Of a stretch of DNA of 64,000 bases, positions 9,438 to 17,339 are shown piece after piece. The notes below the pieces were generated by a model. That model did not search any database and was not told the DNA's origin. It saw only the letters and a list, made by a program, of their open reading frames with translations. Numbering within the stretch: position 1 is the first letter of the stretch; each line of letters begins with the position of its first letter. Source of the stretch: Pseudomonas sp. ACM7 (GTDB lineage Bacteria; Pseudomonadota; Gammaproteobacteria; Pseudomonadales; Pseudomonadaceae); the NCBI RefSeq assembly GCF_004136015.1, contig NZ_CP024866.1:217291-281290 (forward strand), given 5' to 3'. The position numbers were made by a program, and so were the translations under genes.

Positions 9438-10209
9438 GGCCGATTGTGTTGAAAAAGTCGGTTTTTCAGGAAACGCGACACTGAACTTGGCCTTCAACAG
9501 AGAACCTATTCACCACTGTTAAGTGGCTTTTCGGTCCTTCGTTGATCGTTGCTGCTTTGTCAGTGGGTTGATTTGAGGTTTTTTGATGAAGCAGGCGCAC
9601 CTATCCCGTGGCGGGTGGCCCTTGAGATGTAAGTTTGGCCAATCGACGCAGGTTCTGTACCGCTGCCGCCAGTGTGAACTCATCGGTCGCGCCACTCATG
9701 CCACGTAGTCGCAAGCGATCCAGTTTCAAGATGCGCTTGAGGTGGGCAAACAACATTTCGACCTTCTTGCGTTGGTGACGAGAGCGCACGTATTCCGGCG
9801 TCGCCGCGATTCCACGAGCCACCTCTCGAGCCGCTTCATGAATGCTGCGATCGATCTTGCGAAACGCAGTGTTCGGGCAGCACTTGGCTTTCATCGGGCA
9901 TGTCGCGCAGTCGGTCTGCCGGGATCGGAAGATGATGGTGTTGGCTTTGGTGACGTGCGAACGCTCATTCTTGAAGGCTCGCCATTCGCTGCGCAATGCA
10001 TTGCCGGCTGGGCAGCGGTATTCCTCAGTCTCCTCATTCCAGTGGAAATCGTTGCTCGAGAAACTGTCGTTCTTGCGCTCGGTTTTGTCCCATACCGGCA
10101 CATGCGGCTCGATGTCTTTTTCCTCCACCATCCAGGCCAGCATCGGCGCTGTACCGTAGGCTGTATCGCCGATGAGGCGCTCCGGCTTGATGTCGAACTG
10201 CGCTTCGAC
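9438..10209 (-). mobile_element. truncated IS (transposase 3' half plus one end)
   Basis: The terminus at 9438-9461 (GGCCGATTGTGTTGAAAAAG) is the IS end, followed by 140 bp of non-coding DNA and the transposase 3' half (stop at 9601). The reading GDTAYGTAPMLAWMVEEKD, then CATCPMKAKCCP and RKKVEMLFAHLKRILKL is typical of IS1182/IS5-group DDE transposases. The left end and the N-terminal half are gone; at about 10209 the frame runs into an AraC gene fragment. Confidence 0.8.
9601..10209 (-). pseudogene. transposase fragment (DDE, IS1182-like)
   Basis: C-terminal part only, beginning VEAQFDIKPERLIGDTAYG and ending in NLRRLAKLTSQ. It contains the second catalytic-Asp region (GDTAYG), the zinc-knuckle-like cysteines CATCPMKAKCC, and the region around KKVEMLFAHLKR expected to carry the catalytic Glu. 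Lacking the N-terminus it cannot be active alone. It reads in frame with upstream AraC codons, giving a 320-codon chimeric frame. Confidence 0.8.
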
Positions 10210-10428
10210 ACGATGCCGGCTTGGGCGCGGCAAAAAAATCAGACTGGGTTGGGTAAGCAGCAAGTCCTTGCGATCAAGCCCCTGCAACGTGACGGTGCCT
10301 GCCTGCAGCAGGTGAATATGCCCGCGCGGGTCAGCGCCATCGTATGACGCCATTCCGCACAGCTTGCCGCAGTAAAACAGGTTTGCGCGCACGCCGAACT
10401 GCGACAACAACGTAGACAATCGGTCCAT
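10210..10428 (-). pseudogene. AraC-family regulator, N-terminal cupin fragment
   Basis: Starts MDRLSTLLSQFGVRANLFYC after a GGAGA ribosome site (ATG at 10428) and continues GHIHLLQAGTVTLQG to FLPRPSRHR, the AraC N-terminal cupin of the kind that begins MDRLS-LL. After about 73 residues it is cut by the transposase fragment; the DNA-binding helix-turn-helix pair is absent. Confidence 0.75.
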
Positions 10429-10453
10429 AGGCAATCTCCGGCGCTTTCGGGCA

Positions 10454-12127
10454 TCACTGGCAGCCCCCCGCCCCAACACGGCAAAAACACGAGGCCTTAA
10501 TCTCCACATCCGCCCGGGCCATGGCCAGATCAAGGCGCGTCTGGGCGGCAGCAGCTTCGGCATCCAGCCCCAGTCGTCTCAGGCATTCCACATAGCCGTG
10601 CAGGCTCCACACATTGTCCAGATGCCAGGACGCACGGCTGAGGGTGTTGTCCAGTCCCAGATCGGCTCGATAGGCCTGCAACGCTTCTTCTACCCTGCCC
10701 TGCTCCAAAAGCAACGCGCCCAACGCATGCCGGACCGGTTGCATCCAGCCCCATGGCTCGTCGTAAGGCAGGTTGTCGTCCAGTGACAGCGCCTGGCGCA
10801 AGTGGGCGAAGGCGTCGTCGTAATTGCCTTTACGGTACTCGATTTCCCCGCGCAGCATGCCTGCGGCAACCGCCAGAATGTCGGTGCATTTATTGTTGAA
10901 AAGGTAGCGTGTGTCCGGCACTCGGGTCCAGGCTTCGAGGAGTAGTCGCTGTTCGGCTTCTGCGGCGGCGATATACTCGGTGGCCGCATGCGCCACGCCT
11001 CTGGCGTAATGCAGCATCGCCGTGGTCACGCAGTACAGCGCCTGGTCGTTCGGCAGCGGGGTGGCGAGGATGTCCTGCCATTTGCCGAAGCGTATCTGCA
11101 CGTGGACCTTCATCGACACGAAGCCTTCCAGCCAGTCGGCCATGGGCGGTTGCTCCACGCGCAGCAGTTCTTCCCTGATGGTCGACATCAGTTGATCGGC
11201 GGCTTCCAGGGCCGGTTGGTATTGCCCGAGGAACATCGCCGAATAGAGTTTGAAGTGGTAGTTGTGGCATCGATACAAGGTGTAGAAGTTGAGCGGCCCT
11301 TCCTGTTCCAGGTATTTGCTGTCGGCCAGAATCGCCCGGCTATTGGTGACCATGGCCCCACGGTAGTCACCGCAGAGCACGTCGATGTGCGACGGCATAT
11401 GGCGCAAATGTCCCGCATCCGGCACCAGGTCACGCAGGACATCGCCGGCTCGCAACGCCCGCTCCGGGTAGGGCGACATTTCCAGGGTGTGGACGTACAT
11501 GTGCAGCACGCCGGGGTGCGGCGCATCGCCGTGCTGCGCCATCCGCCGTAGCGCCCGTTCCAGCACGTCTACCGTTTCAAGCGTGTCGGCGCCCGGCGCC
11601 GGTTTACCGGTTTTCAGATCCCACAATTGCCAGGGTGTGCGGTCGATCAACGCTTCGGCAAACAGCGCAACGACATCGGGATCTTCGGGAAAGGCTTTGT
11701 AGACATCGCGCATGGACGCCGCATAGGCATCGTTCCAGGCGAAGAGTTGGTCGAGGCTGGAGGCCTGATCGGCCTGGTAGCGTTGCTCCAGCGCCCGGAT
11801 CAGCGCCTGTTCCACCGGTGTTGCGCCGTCGATATGTCCCAGCGCGGTTTGCGTCGCCAGTCGGGCCTGGGCCACGGCCTCTTTCAACTCCTGTTCGATG
11901 AAGGCATCCCAACGCTTGTTGTAGTTGGGGCCCGAAGCGTAGGCGATGCCCCAGTAGGCCATCGCGCAATCGCGGTCGTGTTCGATCGCCTTTTGGAAAC
12001 AGCGTATGGATTCGTCGTGGTTGTAGCCGTAGCACCATACCAAGCCACGATCGAACCAGCGCTGGGCCTGGGACGAGTGGGTCGTCACCGGGCGGCTGTA
12101 GGTGCCCAAATCGTAATAGTCGTGCAT
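10454..12127 (-). CDS. tetratricopeptide repeat protein
   Basis: A 557-residue cytoplasmic protein made largely of TPR-like helical pairs, for example AQRWFDRGLVWCYGYNHDES, GVLHMYVHTLEM and GEIEYRKGNYDDAFAHLRQA. ATG 12127 (MHDYYDLGTYSRPV) is chosen; the longer frame to 12439 runs through non-coding-like sequence. The C-terminus has a cysteine cluster (CFCRVGAGGC) that could bind metal. Members are conserved in pseudomonads but no enzymatic role is known to me. Confidence 0.75.
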   Translation of the reverse strand: MHDYYDLGTYSRPVTTHSSQAQRWFDRGLVWCYGYNHDESIRCFQKAIEHDRDCAMAYWGIAYASGPNYNKRWDAFIEQELKEAVAQARLATQTALGHIDGATPVEQALIRALEQRYQADQASSLDQLFAWNDAYAASMRDVYKAFPEDPDVVALFAEALIDRTPWQLWDLKTGKPAPGADTLETVDVLERALRRMAQHGDAPHPGVLHMYVHTLEMSPYPERALRAGDVLRDLVPDAGHLRHMPSHIDVLCGDYRGAMVTNSRAILADSKYLEQEGPLNFYTLYRCHNYHFKLYSAMFLGQYQPALEAADQLMSTIREELLRVEQPPMADWLEGFVSMKVHVQIRFGKWQDILATPLPNDQALYCVTTAMLHYARGVAHAATEYIAAAEAEQRLLLEAWTRVPDTRYLFNNKCTDILAVAAGMLRGEIEYRKGNYDDAFAHLRQALSLDDNLPYDEPWGWMQPVRHALGALLLEQGRVEEALQAYRADLGLDNTLSRASWHLDNVWSLHGYVECLRRLGLDAEAAAAQTRLDLAMARADVEIKASCFCRVGAGGCQ

Positions 12128-12266
12128 CGATTTATCCTCTCGACCAGAGCAGGGAACCTCGCAGGAAATCTTTGCGGACCTGGAGAGCCTCGACAGTTCA
12201 AGAGGTCCAGCATACCCCTGCGGTTCTGGCTGAGCGGCAGAGCCGACGACAGGAGGATCATTGCCG

Positions 12267-12322
12267 GCGTCGATAGTCACCATCAACTCAATGAAGTTCT
12301 CATAAAAAATCCGCGGCGTAAC
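12267..12322 (+). promoter_or_regulatory. shared upstream element with MexT-like box
   Basis: GTCGAT-N4-ACCAT at 12269-12283 matches the 3' two thirds of the known MexT (LysR) consensus ATCA-N5-GTCGAT-N4-ACYAT; the ATCA part is not in place. About 56 bp around it is roughly 80 percent identical to 13250-13307 upstream of the NTF2-like gene, including TGAAGTTCTC and AAATCCGC. The element lies about 45 bp before the peptide gene start. Confidence 0.6.
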
Positions 12323-12364
12323 ATCAGCGCCATACCCAACAACTACACCCCGGAGCACACCATC

Positions 12365-12493
12365 ATGAAACGCCAAATCCTCCTCAGCATCGCTTTCTCG
12401 GTTTTTGCAGTTAACGCTTTCGCCGCTACCTCTGCTCACCCGGTTGTCGCTGAAGGCGGCTCGGATCGTCTGATCGAAAACCGCGCTGCATAA
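12365..12493 (+). CDS. small secreted peptide (AEGGSDRLIENR family)
   Basis: A 42-residue product with a Sec signal peptide (MKRQILLSIAFSVFAVNAFA) and a mature part of about 20 residues containing AEGGSDRLIENR. Related pseudomonad proteins carry tandem copies of this A-E-G-G-x-D-R unit; this one has a single copy. A strong terminator follows 30 bp downstream and the conserved upstream element suggests its own regulated transcript. Function unknown; probably periplasmic or secreted. Confidence 0.7.
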   Translation: MKRQILLSIAFSVFAVNAFAATSAHPVVAEGGSDRLIENRAA

Positions 12494-12520
12494 ATGAATG
12501 GCTTTACCGAAGCACTCAAC

Positions 12521-12552
12521 GAAAAGCCCGGCCTGACAAGCCGGGCTTTTTC
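12521..12552 (+). terminator. rho-independent terminator after small peptide gene
   Basis: AAAGCCCGGC and GCCGGGCTTT form a 10-bp stem with a 7-base loop, followed by TTTTT on the forward strand. It isolates the peptide gene from the chorismate mutase gene. Confidence 0.85.
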
Positions 12553-12645
12553 GTGCACAAAATAAATCGATCCCTGCTTAATGCCTCCGCCGCACCTGTG
12601 ATACATAACACTTGATTGTGAGTCCCGTACCCATGAGGTTTGCCC

Positions 12646-13218
12646 ATGCTCCACTCCCCACGCTTACCGCAACTGTTGACCTGCGCCGTCCTCGGTTTAC
12701 TCGCCTGCAGCGCGCAGGCCGGTGCGCCCTCCCCGGCACCCGATAGCTTGCAACCGCTGCTGATGACGTTGAACGAACGCCTGAGCATTGCTGATCTTGT
12801 GGCGCTGACTAAGTGGGACAGTGGCAAACCGATCCAGGACAGTGCCCGGGAAGCGCAAGTCATCGCCAACGCCAGGAAGCTGGCCGTTGACCGCAAACTG
12901 GACCCGGATGAAGTAGCCGAATTGATCGCCGCACAGATTGAAGCCAACAAGCTGGTGCAGTACGGACTGGTGGCCCAATGGCGAGCGGCTGGCAAGGCGC
13001 CTGACACGCCGCGGCCAGACCTCGCCAATCAAATCCGGCCACAGCTCGATGAGCTGCAAAACCGTTTGTTACAGCAATACGCCGCCTTCGCGCCCTATCG
13101 CAATGACCCGCAATGCGCGAACTGGCTAGCCAAAGAACGATCCAGCCTAATCAAGGACGGTCTGCATGGTCAGGCACTGATACGCGCCACCGGGGAACTG
13201 TGCATCGCAGATCGATGA
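12646..13218 (+). CDS. periplasmic chorismate mutase (AroQ gamma class)
   Basis: Converts chorismate to prephenate. The 190-residue product has a signal peptide (LLTCAVLGLLACSAQA) and an all-helical AroQ domain: LNERLSIADLVALTKWDSGK supplies the expected Arg and Lys, then DSAREAQVIANAR, and a C-terminal extension with paired cysteines (QCANWL and GELCIAD) typical of secreted gamma-class enzymes. ATG 12646 is preferred; an upstream TTG at 12640 is in the same frame. Confidence 0.87.
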   Translation: MLHSPRLPQLLTCAVLGLLACSAQAGAPSPAPDSLQPLLMTLNERLSIADLVALTKWDSGKPIQDSAREAQVIANARKLAVDRKLDPDEVAELIAAQIEANKLVQYGLVAQWRAAGKAPDTPRPDLANQIRPQLDELQNRLLQQYAAFAPYRNDPQCANWLAKERSSLIKDGLHGQALIRATGELCIADR

Positions 13219-13249
13219 CAGGGTAAATCACGTTCTAGCATCCCTGCTT

Positions 13250-13307
13250 GCGTCAATGGTCACCATTAACGCACTGAAGTTCTCTTAAGAAATCCGCAGC
13301 CGTGAAC
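13250..13307 (+). promoter_or_regulatory. second copy of shared MexT-like upstream element
   Basis: Near-copy of 12267-12322. The box reads GTCAAT-N4-ACCAT (13252-13266), one base from the GTCGAT-N4-ACYAT core, and is followed by the same CTGAAGTTCTC and AAATCCGC blocks. It lies about 60 bp upstream of the NTF2-like gene, at a spacing similar to the first copy. Confidence 0.55.
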
Positions 13308-13363
13308 CATTGCATGAGCAACACCGAAGCGTTTGCCAACCAACAAAAATACAGGAGTTGAAA

Positions 13364-13792
13364 ATGTCTGAACTGAAACTGCATCCCAAAGCCGCAGAAT
13401 CCCTGAACCAGTGGCACGACATGATCAGCAAGGGTGACTTGAGCGCCTTGCCCGGTTTGTTGGACCCACAGGCGATATTCCGCTCCCCGATGGCTCACAC
13501 GCCTTACCCGGGTGCGGCCGTGGTATCGATGATTCTCAACACGGTCATCGAGGTATTTGAGGATTTTGTCTACCGCCGGGAACTGTCGACCGCAGACGGG
13601 TTGAGCGTCGTCCTGGAGTTCAGCGCCAACGTCGGCGGGAAAGCGTTAAAGGGCATCGACATGATCCGGTTCAACGAACAAGGAAAAATCGTTGAGTTTG
13701 AGGTGATGGTTCGTCCCTTGAGTGGCCTGCAAGCCTTGGGCGAGCAAATGGGACAACGCCTTGGCGCTTACCTGGCGGCCAGCAAAGCCTGA
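13364..13792 (+). CDS. NTF2-like (SnoaL-type) protein
   Basis: A 142-residue protein with the cone-shaped NTF2/SnoaL fold pattern: WHDMISKGDLSALPGLLDPQ, then FRSPMAHTPYPG, and beta strands LSVVLEFSANVGGKALKG and IDMIRFNEQGKIVEFEVMVRP. ATG 13364 follows CAGGAG. These proteins bind or isomerise small hydrophobic molecules; no specific substrate can be read. A fragment of a diverged second copy lies at 15735-15781. Confidence 0.85.
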   Translation: MSELKLHPKAAESLNQWHDMISKGDLSALPGLLDPQAIFRSPMAHTPYPGAAVVSMILNTVIEVFEDFVYRRELSTADGLSVVLEFSANVGGKALKGIDMIRFNEQGKIVEFEVMVRPLSGLQALGEQMGQRLGAYLAASKA

Positions 13793-13875
13793 AGACGTTG
13801 CATCGCCTTGGGCGATGCCTCTGCTCCCGGCTTGGTGTTAAATAGAGCGCGTAAAGCAGCGCAACGAGAACACCG

Positions 13876-13977
13876 ATGAATACCCATTTTGAGATTAGTG
13901 ATGTCCCTGAGCCCAACATTCAGCGCGATGGAAATATTCATCGCGTCGCCCATCAGCAGACGGTGGTAACAGCATGA
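13876..13977 (+). CDS. possible 33-residue leader ORF coupled to amidase
   Basis: ATG 13876 opens a 33-codon frame (MNTHFEISDVPEPNIQRDGN and 13 more residues) whose stop overlaps the amidase start as ATGA. Only a weak purine run (ACGAGA) precedes it. The overlap suggests translational coupling, but the product is not recognised and it could be the decayed end of another gene. Confidence 0.3.
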   Translation: MNTHFEISDVPEPNIQRDGNIHRVAHQQTVVTA

Positions 13978-15689
13978 TCGAGGTCACCGAAGTTTCCATT
14001 GCCGAACTGCGTGCTGCGCTCGAGTCAGGCCGAACCACTGCGGTTGAACTGGTCCAGGCCTATCTCGACAGGATCGATGCCTACGACGGACCCGACACGC
14101 CCACCGCCCTCAACGCGGTGGTGGTTCGAAACACCGAGGCACTGAACGAAGCGCAGGCGTCCGATGCCCGTCGGGCCAAGGGCGAGACGCTGGGTCCGCT
14201 CGATGGCATTCCCTATACGGCCAAGGACAGTTACCTGGTGAAAGGGCTCACTGCCGCCTCCGGCAGTCCCGCCTTCGCGAACCTGATTGCTTATCGCGAT
14301 GCATTCACGATCGAACGGCTTCGCGCTGCTGGCGCGATCTGCCTGGGCAAGACCAATATGCCGCCGATGGCAAACGGCGGCATGCAGCGAGGGGTCTACG
14401 GCCGCGCGGAGAGCCCGTACAACGCTGACTATCTCACCGCCCCCTTCGCCTCGGGTTCATCGAACGGCGCCGGTACGGCAACTGCCGCCAGCTTCGCGGC
14501 ATTCGGCCTCGCGGAAGAAACCTGGTCGAGCGGACGCGGTCCTGCATCAAACAATGGTTTGTGTGCCTATACGCCTTCGCGCGGGGTGATCTCGGTGCGC
14601 GGCAACTGGCCGTTGACGCCGACGATGGACGTTGTCGTGCCGTTTGCCAGAACGATGGCCGACCTGCTCGAAGTGCTCGACGTGGTGGTGGCGAATGATC
14701 CCGACACCCGTGGCGATCTGTGGCGGATGCAACCCTGGGTGCCGATTCCGAGTGTCGCTTCGGTGCGTCCCGCTTCCTATGCCGAGTTGGCCGTGAAGTC
14801 CGATGCACTGGCAGGAAAGCGCTTTGGTATTCCGCGCATGTACATCAACGCGGATCCGGATGCCGGCACGAGCGATGCGCCTGGCATCGGTGGTCCGACG
14901 GGGCAGCGAATCATCACCCGCCCTTCCGTGATCGGGCTCTGGGAAGAGGCTCGCAAAGCACTCGAAGCCGCTGGCGCAGAAGTGATCGAAGTCGATTTCC
15001 CGCTGGTCTCCAATTGCGAAGGTGATCGCCCGGGTGCGCCGACGGTGTTTACGCGGGGCCTGGTGTCCAAAGAGTTCCTGCATCACGAATTGTGGGACCT
15101 GTCGGCCTGGGCCTTCGATGATTTTCTGCGGGCCAATGGCGATCCCAAGTTGAACCGCCTGGCCGATGTCGACGGACCGCTGATATTCCCTCACGACCCG
15201 GGCACGCTCCCCAACCGGGAGGACGACCTTGCCGCAGGCATGGACGAGTACGTGAAGATGGCCGCGCGCGGCATCACACCATGGGACCAGATCACCACCG
15301 TTCCTGACGGACTGCGCGGACTTGAACAAACGCGTCGAATCGATCTTGAGGACTGGATGGATCGGCTGGGGCTCGATGCGGTGCTATTCCCGACGGTTGC
15401 CGACGTGGGTCCGGCGAATGCCGATGTCGATCCGAAGTCTGCGGATATCGCGTGGAGCAACGGCATCTGGGTCGCCAACGGCAACCTCGCCATCCGGCAC
15501 CTGGGCGTTCCCACGGTCACTGTACCGATGGGCGTCGTGCCGGACATCGGCATGCCCGTCGGGCTGACATTCGCCGGTCGTGCCTATGACGATTCGACGC
15601 TACTGCGCCTGGCTTCGGCGTTCGAATCGATCGGGACAAAACGATTGATTCCGCCTCGAACCCCACCCTTGCCGGTTGGCAAACACTAG
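13974..15689 (+). CDS. amidase (amidase signature family)
   Basis: Hydrolase of the GatA-like amidase signature family, 571 aa. The Ser-cisSer-Lys triad can be placed: Lys84 in GIPYTAKDSY, the cis-Ser in FASGSSNGAG (residues 158-167) and the nucleophile Ser186 in TWSSGRGPAS. The usual GTDTGGSIR is altered to AEETWSSGR, so specificity may be unusual. Its start overlaps a 33-codon frame. The substrate amide is unknown. Confidence 0.88.
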   Translation: MIEVTEVSIAELRAALESGRTTAVELVQAYLDRIDAYDGPDTPTALNAVVVRNTEALNEAQASDARRAKGETLGPLDGIPYTAKDSYLVKGLTAASGSPAFANLIAYRDAFTIERLRAAGAICLGKTNMPPMANGGMQRGVYGRAESPYNADYLTAPFASGSSNGAGTATAASFAAFGLAEETWSSGRGPASNNGLCAYTPSRGVISVRGNWPLTPTMDVVVPFARTMADLLEVLDVVVANDPDTRGDLWRMQPWVPIPSVASVRPASYAELAVKSDALAGKRFGIPRMYINADPDAGTSDAPGIGGPTGQRIITRPSVIGLWEEARKALEAAGAEVIEVDFPLVSNCEGDRPGAPTVFTRGLVSKEFLHHELWDLSAWAFDDFLRANGDPKLNRLADVDGPLIFPHDPGTLPNREDDLAAGMDEYVKMAARGITPWDQITTVPDGLRGLEQTRRIDLEDWMDRLGLDAVLFPTVADVGPANADVDPKSADIAWSNGIWVANGNLAIRHLGVPTVTVPMGVVPDIGMPVGLTFAGRAYDDSTLLRLASAFESIGTKRLIPPRTPPLPVGKH

Positions 15690-15734
15690 AAAGGGCGGGA
15701 TTGGGGCTTTACACGCTCCGATCCCGTCCACTGG

Positions 15735-15781
15735 TTGACCGTCGCCCCGGAATTCAGCGCCAACGTCGACGGAAGAGCATC
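15735..15781 (+). pseudogene. fragment of a second NTF2-like gene
   Basis: 44 bp here match 13601-13644 inside the NTF2-like gene with 7 differences, reading FSANVDGRA against FSANVGGKA. It seems to be what remains of a paralogue on the far side of the amidase gene, and it now supplies the last codons of the reverse-strand sterol desaturase gene. Confidence 0.55.
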
Positions 15782-16815
15782 AACGAGAGTTTTTCGGCAA
15801 AACGCGACGGCCATTCCATGGCACGCCTGGTGGAGATCTTGCGGGCGATGTCCACAAAGGGTGTGACGATCAGGCTATAGAGCGTCAGGTAACGGTCATG
15901 ATCCTGTTTGCCGGTGCCGAACTGAATAGGCTCGGGCGTCGAGTGCGTGACGTAGAGCGTCCCGAACATCCAGTCCCAGAGTGACAGGTTGATACCGAAA
16001 TTCTTGTTGAAGTGTCGGGGCGCGTCACTGTGGTGAATCTGGTGCTGCGCCGGGCTGTTCAGTACATGCTCGACCACGGGGCCGAATGAAAACCAGACAT
16101 GGCTGTGACGCAAATTGGCCGCCAAGGCATTGAGGATCAAGACCATGTAGGTCACGCCGAACAAGGTGTACCGGCTGATCTCCCCGCCACAGGCGTACCA
16201 GAAGACACCGGCGAAAGCGCCGAGGCAGACGGTGTCAGTCAGTTTTTCGACGATTTTTTCCACAAAGTGAATCCGGCTCGCCGTCGCCGGCACCAGGACG
16301 GGCGCGGAATGATGGACTTTGTGGAACGCCCATAGATGCCGGGAATGAAAGGCGCGATGGGCCCAGTAATGGATAAAGTCTTGCACCAGAAACACGCCCA
16401 GCCCGTAGAGCAAGGAAAGTGAGAGGTTCTCCCCCACCTGCACGCGCGCGCCCCAAAGATTGTTGAAAAACGAAATGTAGTCACCGGAGCGCAGGACGTA
16501 CGGATCGACCAGGCCAACAATGGGCAGCACCAGCGCGACCTTCAGGATGGCCCGCACGAAGTAGTACCGGTAATCCAGCAACGCCGAGGGATGAAAATGA
16601 ACCCGGTGCCCGCCGATGAACTGCCAGAAAGAACGTGCGTCGGTCAGTCCACGATATTTTCTGAATCGGTACAGGCTATAGGCGATGCTGTAGGACAAGC
16701 AGAGAAACACGACGCTGAAGCGGCCGTTCAGATCGAAAATGCCAAGAAACTCGTCTGCAACAGGCTCGATCACCCACTTGATCAGGTAGTCATACAGAAG
16801 CGCGAAAACATCCAT
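15754..16815 (-). CDS. sterol desaturase / fatty acid hydroxylase family protein
   Basis: Integral membrane diiron enzyme, 353 aa. The histidine clusters that bind iron are present in order: HYWAHRAFH, HKVHH and, after further membrane segments, HSHVWF and HQIHHSD. About four to five hydrophobic segments. Start ATG 16815 follows GGAG. The last codons (LMLFRRRWR) lie over the NTF2 relic, so the natural C-terminus may have been replaced. Probably co-transcribed with the cytochrome c gene upstream, a possible electron donor. Confidence 0.87.
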   Translation of the reverse strand: MDVFALLYDYLIKWVIEPVADEFLGIFDLNGRFSVVFLCLSYSIAYSLYRFRKYRGLTDARSFWQFIGGHRVHFHPSALLDYRYYFVRAILKVALVLPIVGLVDPYVLRSGDYISFFNNLWGARVQVGENLSLSLLYGLGVFLVQDFIHYWAHRAFHSRHLWAFHKVHHSAPVLVPATASRIHFVEKIVEKLTDTVCLGAFAGVFWYACGGEISRYTLFGVTYMVLILNALAANLRHSHVWFSFGPVVEHVLNSPAQHQIHHSDAPRHFNKNFGINLSLWDWMFGTLYVTHSTPEPIQFGTGKQDHDRYLTLYSLIVTPFVDIARKISTRRAMEWPSRFAEKLSLMLFRRRWR

Positions 16816-16911
16816 TAACGGCTCCCCTCCGTCAAAAGGGGGGATTGTAATTCAGATCGTAACCACCGGGTGTTCCGAGCCGAGCGAATACCTTTCGAAA
16901 ATCACAAAGCC

Positions 16912-17301
16912 CTATTGCGGCTGAAACGTCTGAAGGTACGCCAACAGGTTGTCGATCTTTTCCGGGTCGCTGAGCCCCCAGAAAATCATGCGGGTGCCAG
17001 GTACCACTTTTTTTGGAGCTTCGAGGTACGCGGTCAGCGTTTCGCGGTTCCAGACAATGCCGGCTGATTTCATCGCATCGGAATATTGATAATCCGTGGT
17101 GCTGCCCGAAGGGCGTCCAAAAATACCATTGAGCTGCGGCCCGAATGAACCGCGCGCCGACTCCCCGACCTGATGGCAGCCGCCGCATATCCGCTTGAAC
17201 AGTGTCGCACCCGCTTCAGCATCGCCGGCCGCTTGAGCTTGCGCGCTGAATAATCCTGCATTGAGCACCAGGGCGAAGGTGAGTACGGCGGTTTTCTGCA
17301 T
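16912..17301 (-). CDS. class I cytochrome c
   Basis: Small periplasmic haem protein of 129 residues with signal peptide (FALVLNAGLFSAQAQA). Haem c attachment CGGCH follows LFKRI; the axial Met is in PGTRMIFWG. Overall it is the c2/c550-like S-type cytochrome (GPQLNGIFGRPSGS, AYLEAPKKVVPGTRM). ATG 17301 follows GGGAG. Lies 39 bp after the GlxA-type regulator gene and 96 bp before the desaturase, same strand. Confidence 0.9.
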   Translation of the reverse strand: MQKTAVLTFALVLNAGLFSAQAQAAGDAEAGATLFKRICGGCHQVGESARGSFGPQLNGIFGRPSGSTTDYQYSDAMKSAGIVWNRETLTAYLEAPKKVVPGTRMIFWGLSDPEKIDNLLAYLQTFQPQ

Positions 17302-17339
17302 GTTCTGCTCCCAATCATCTGTGGCTTGGCGCCAGTGAA

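Noticed and set aside
12128..12439. N-terminal extension of the TPR protein
   Set aside because: Overlaps the promoter element and the secreted-peptide gene on the other strand; composition not coding.
13800..13818. GCATCGCC/GGCGATGC hairpin as terminator of the NTF2-like gene
   Set aside because: No T run follows on the forward strand and the loop is only three bases; evidence too weak.
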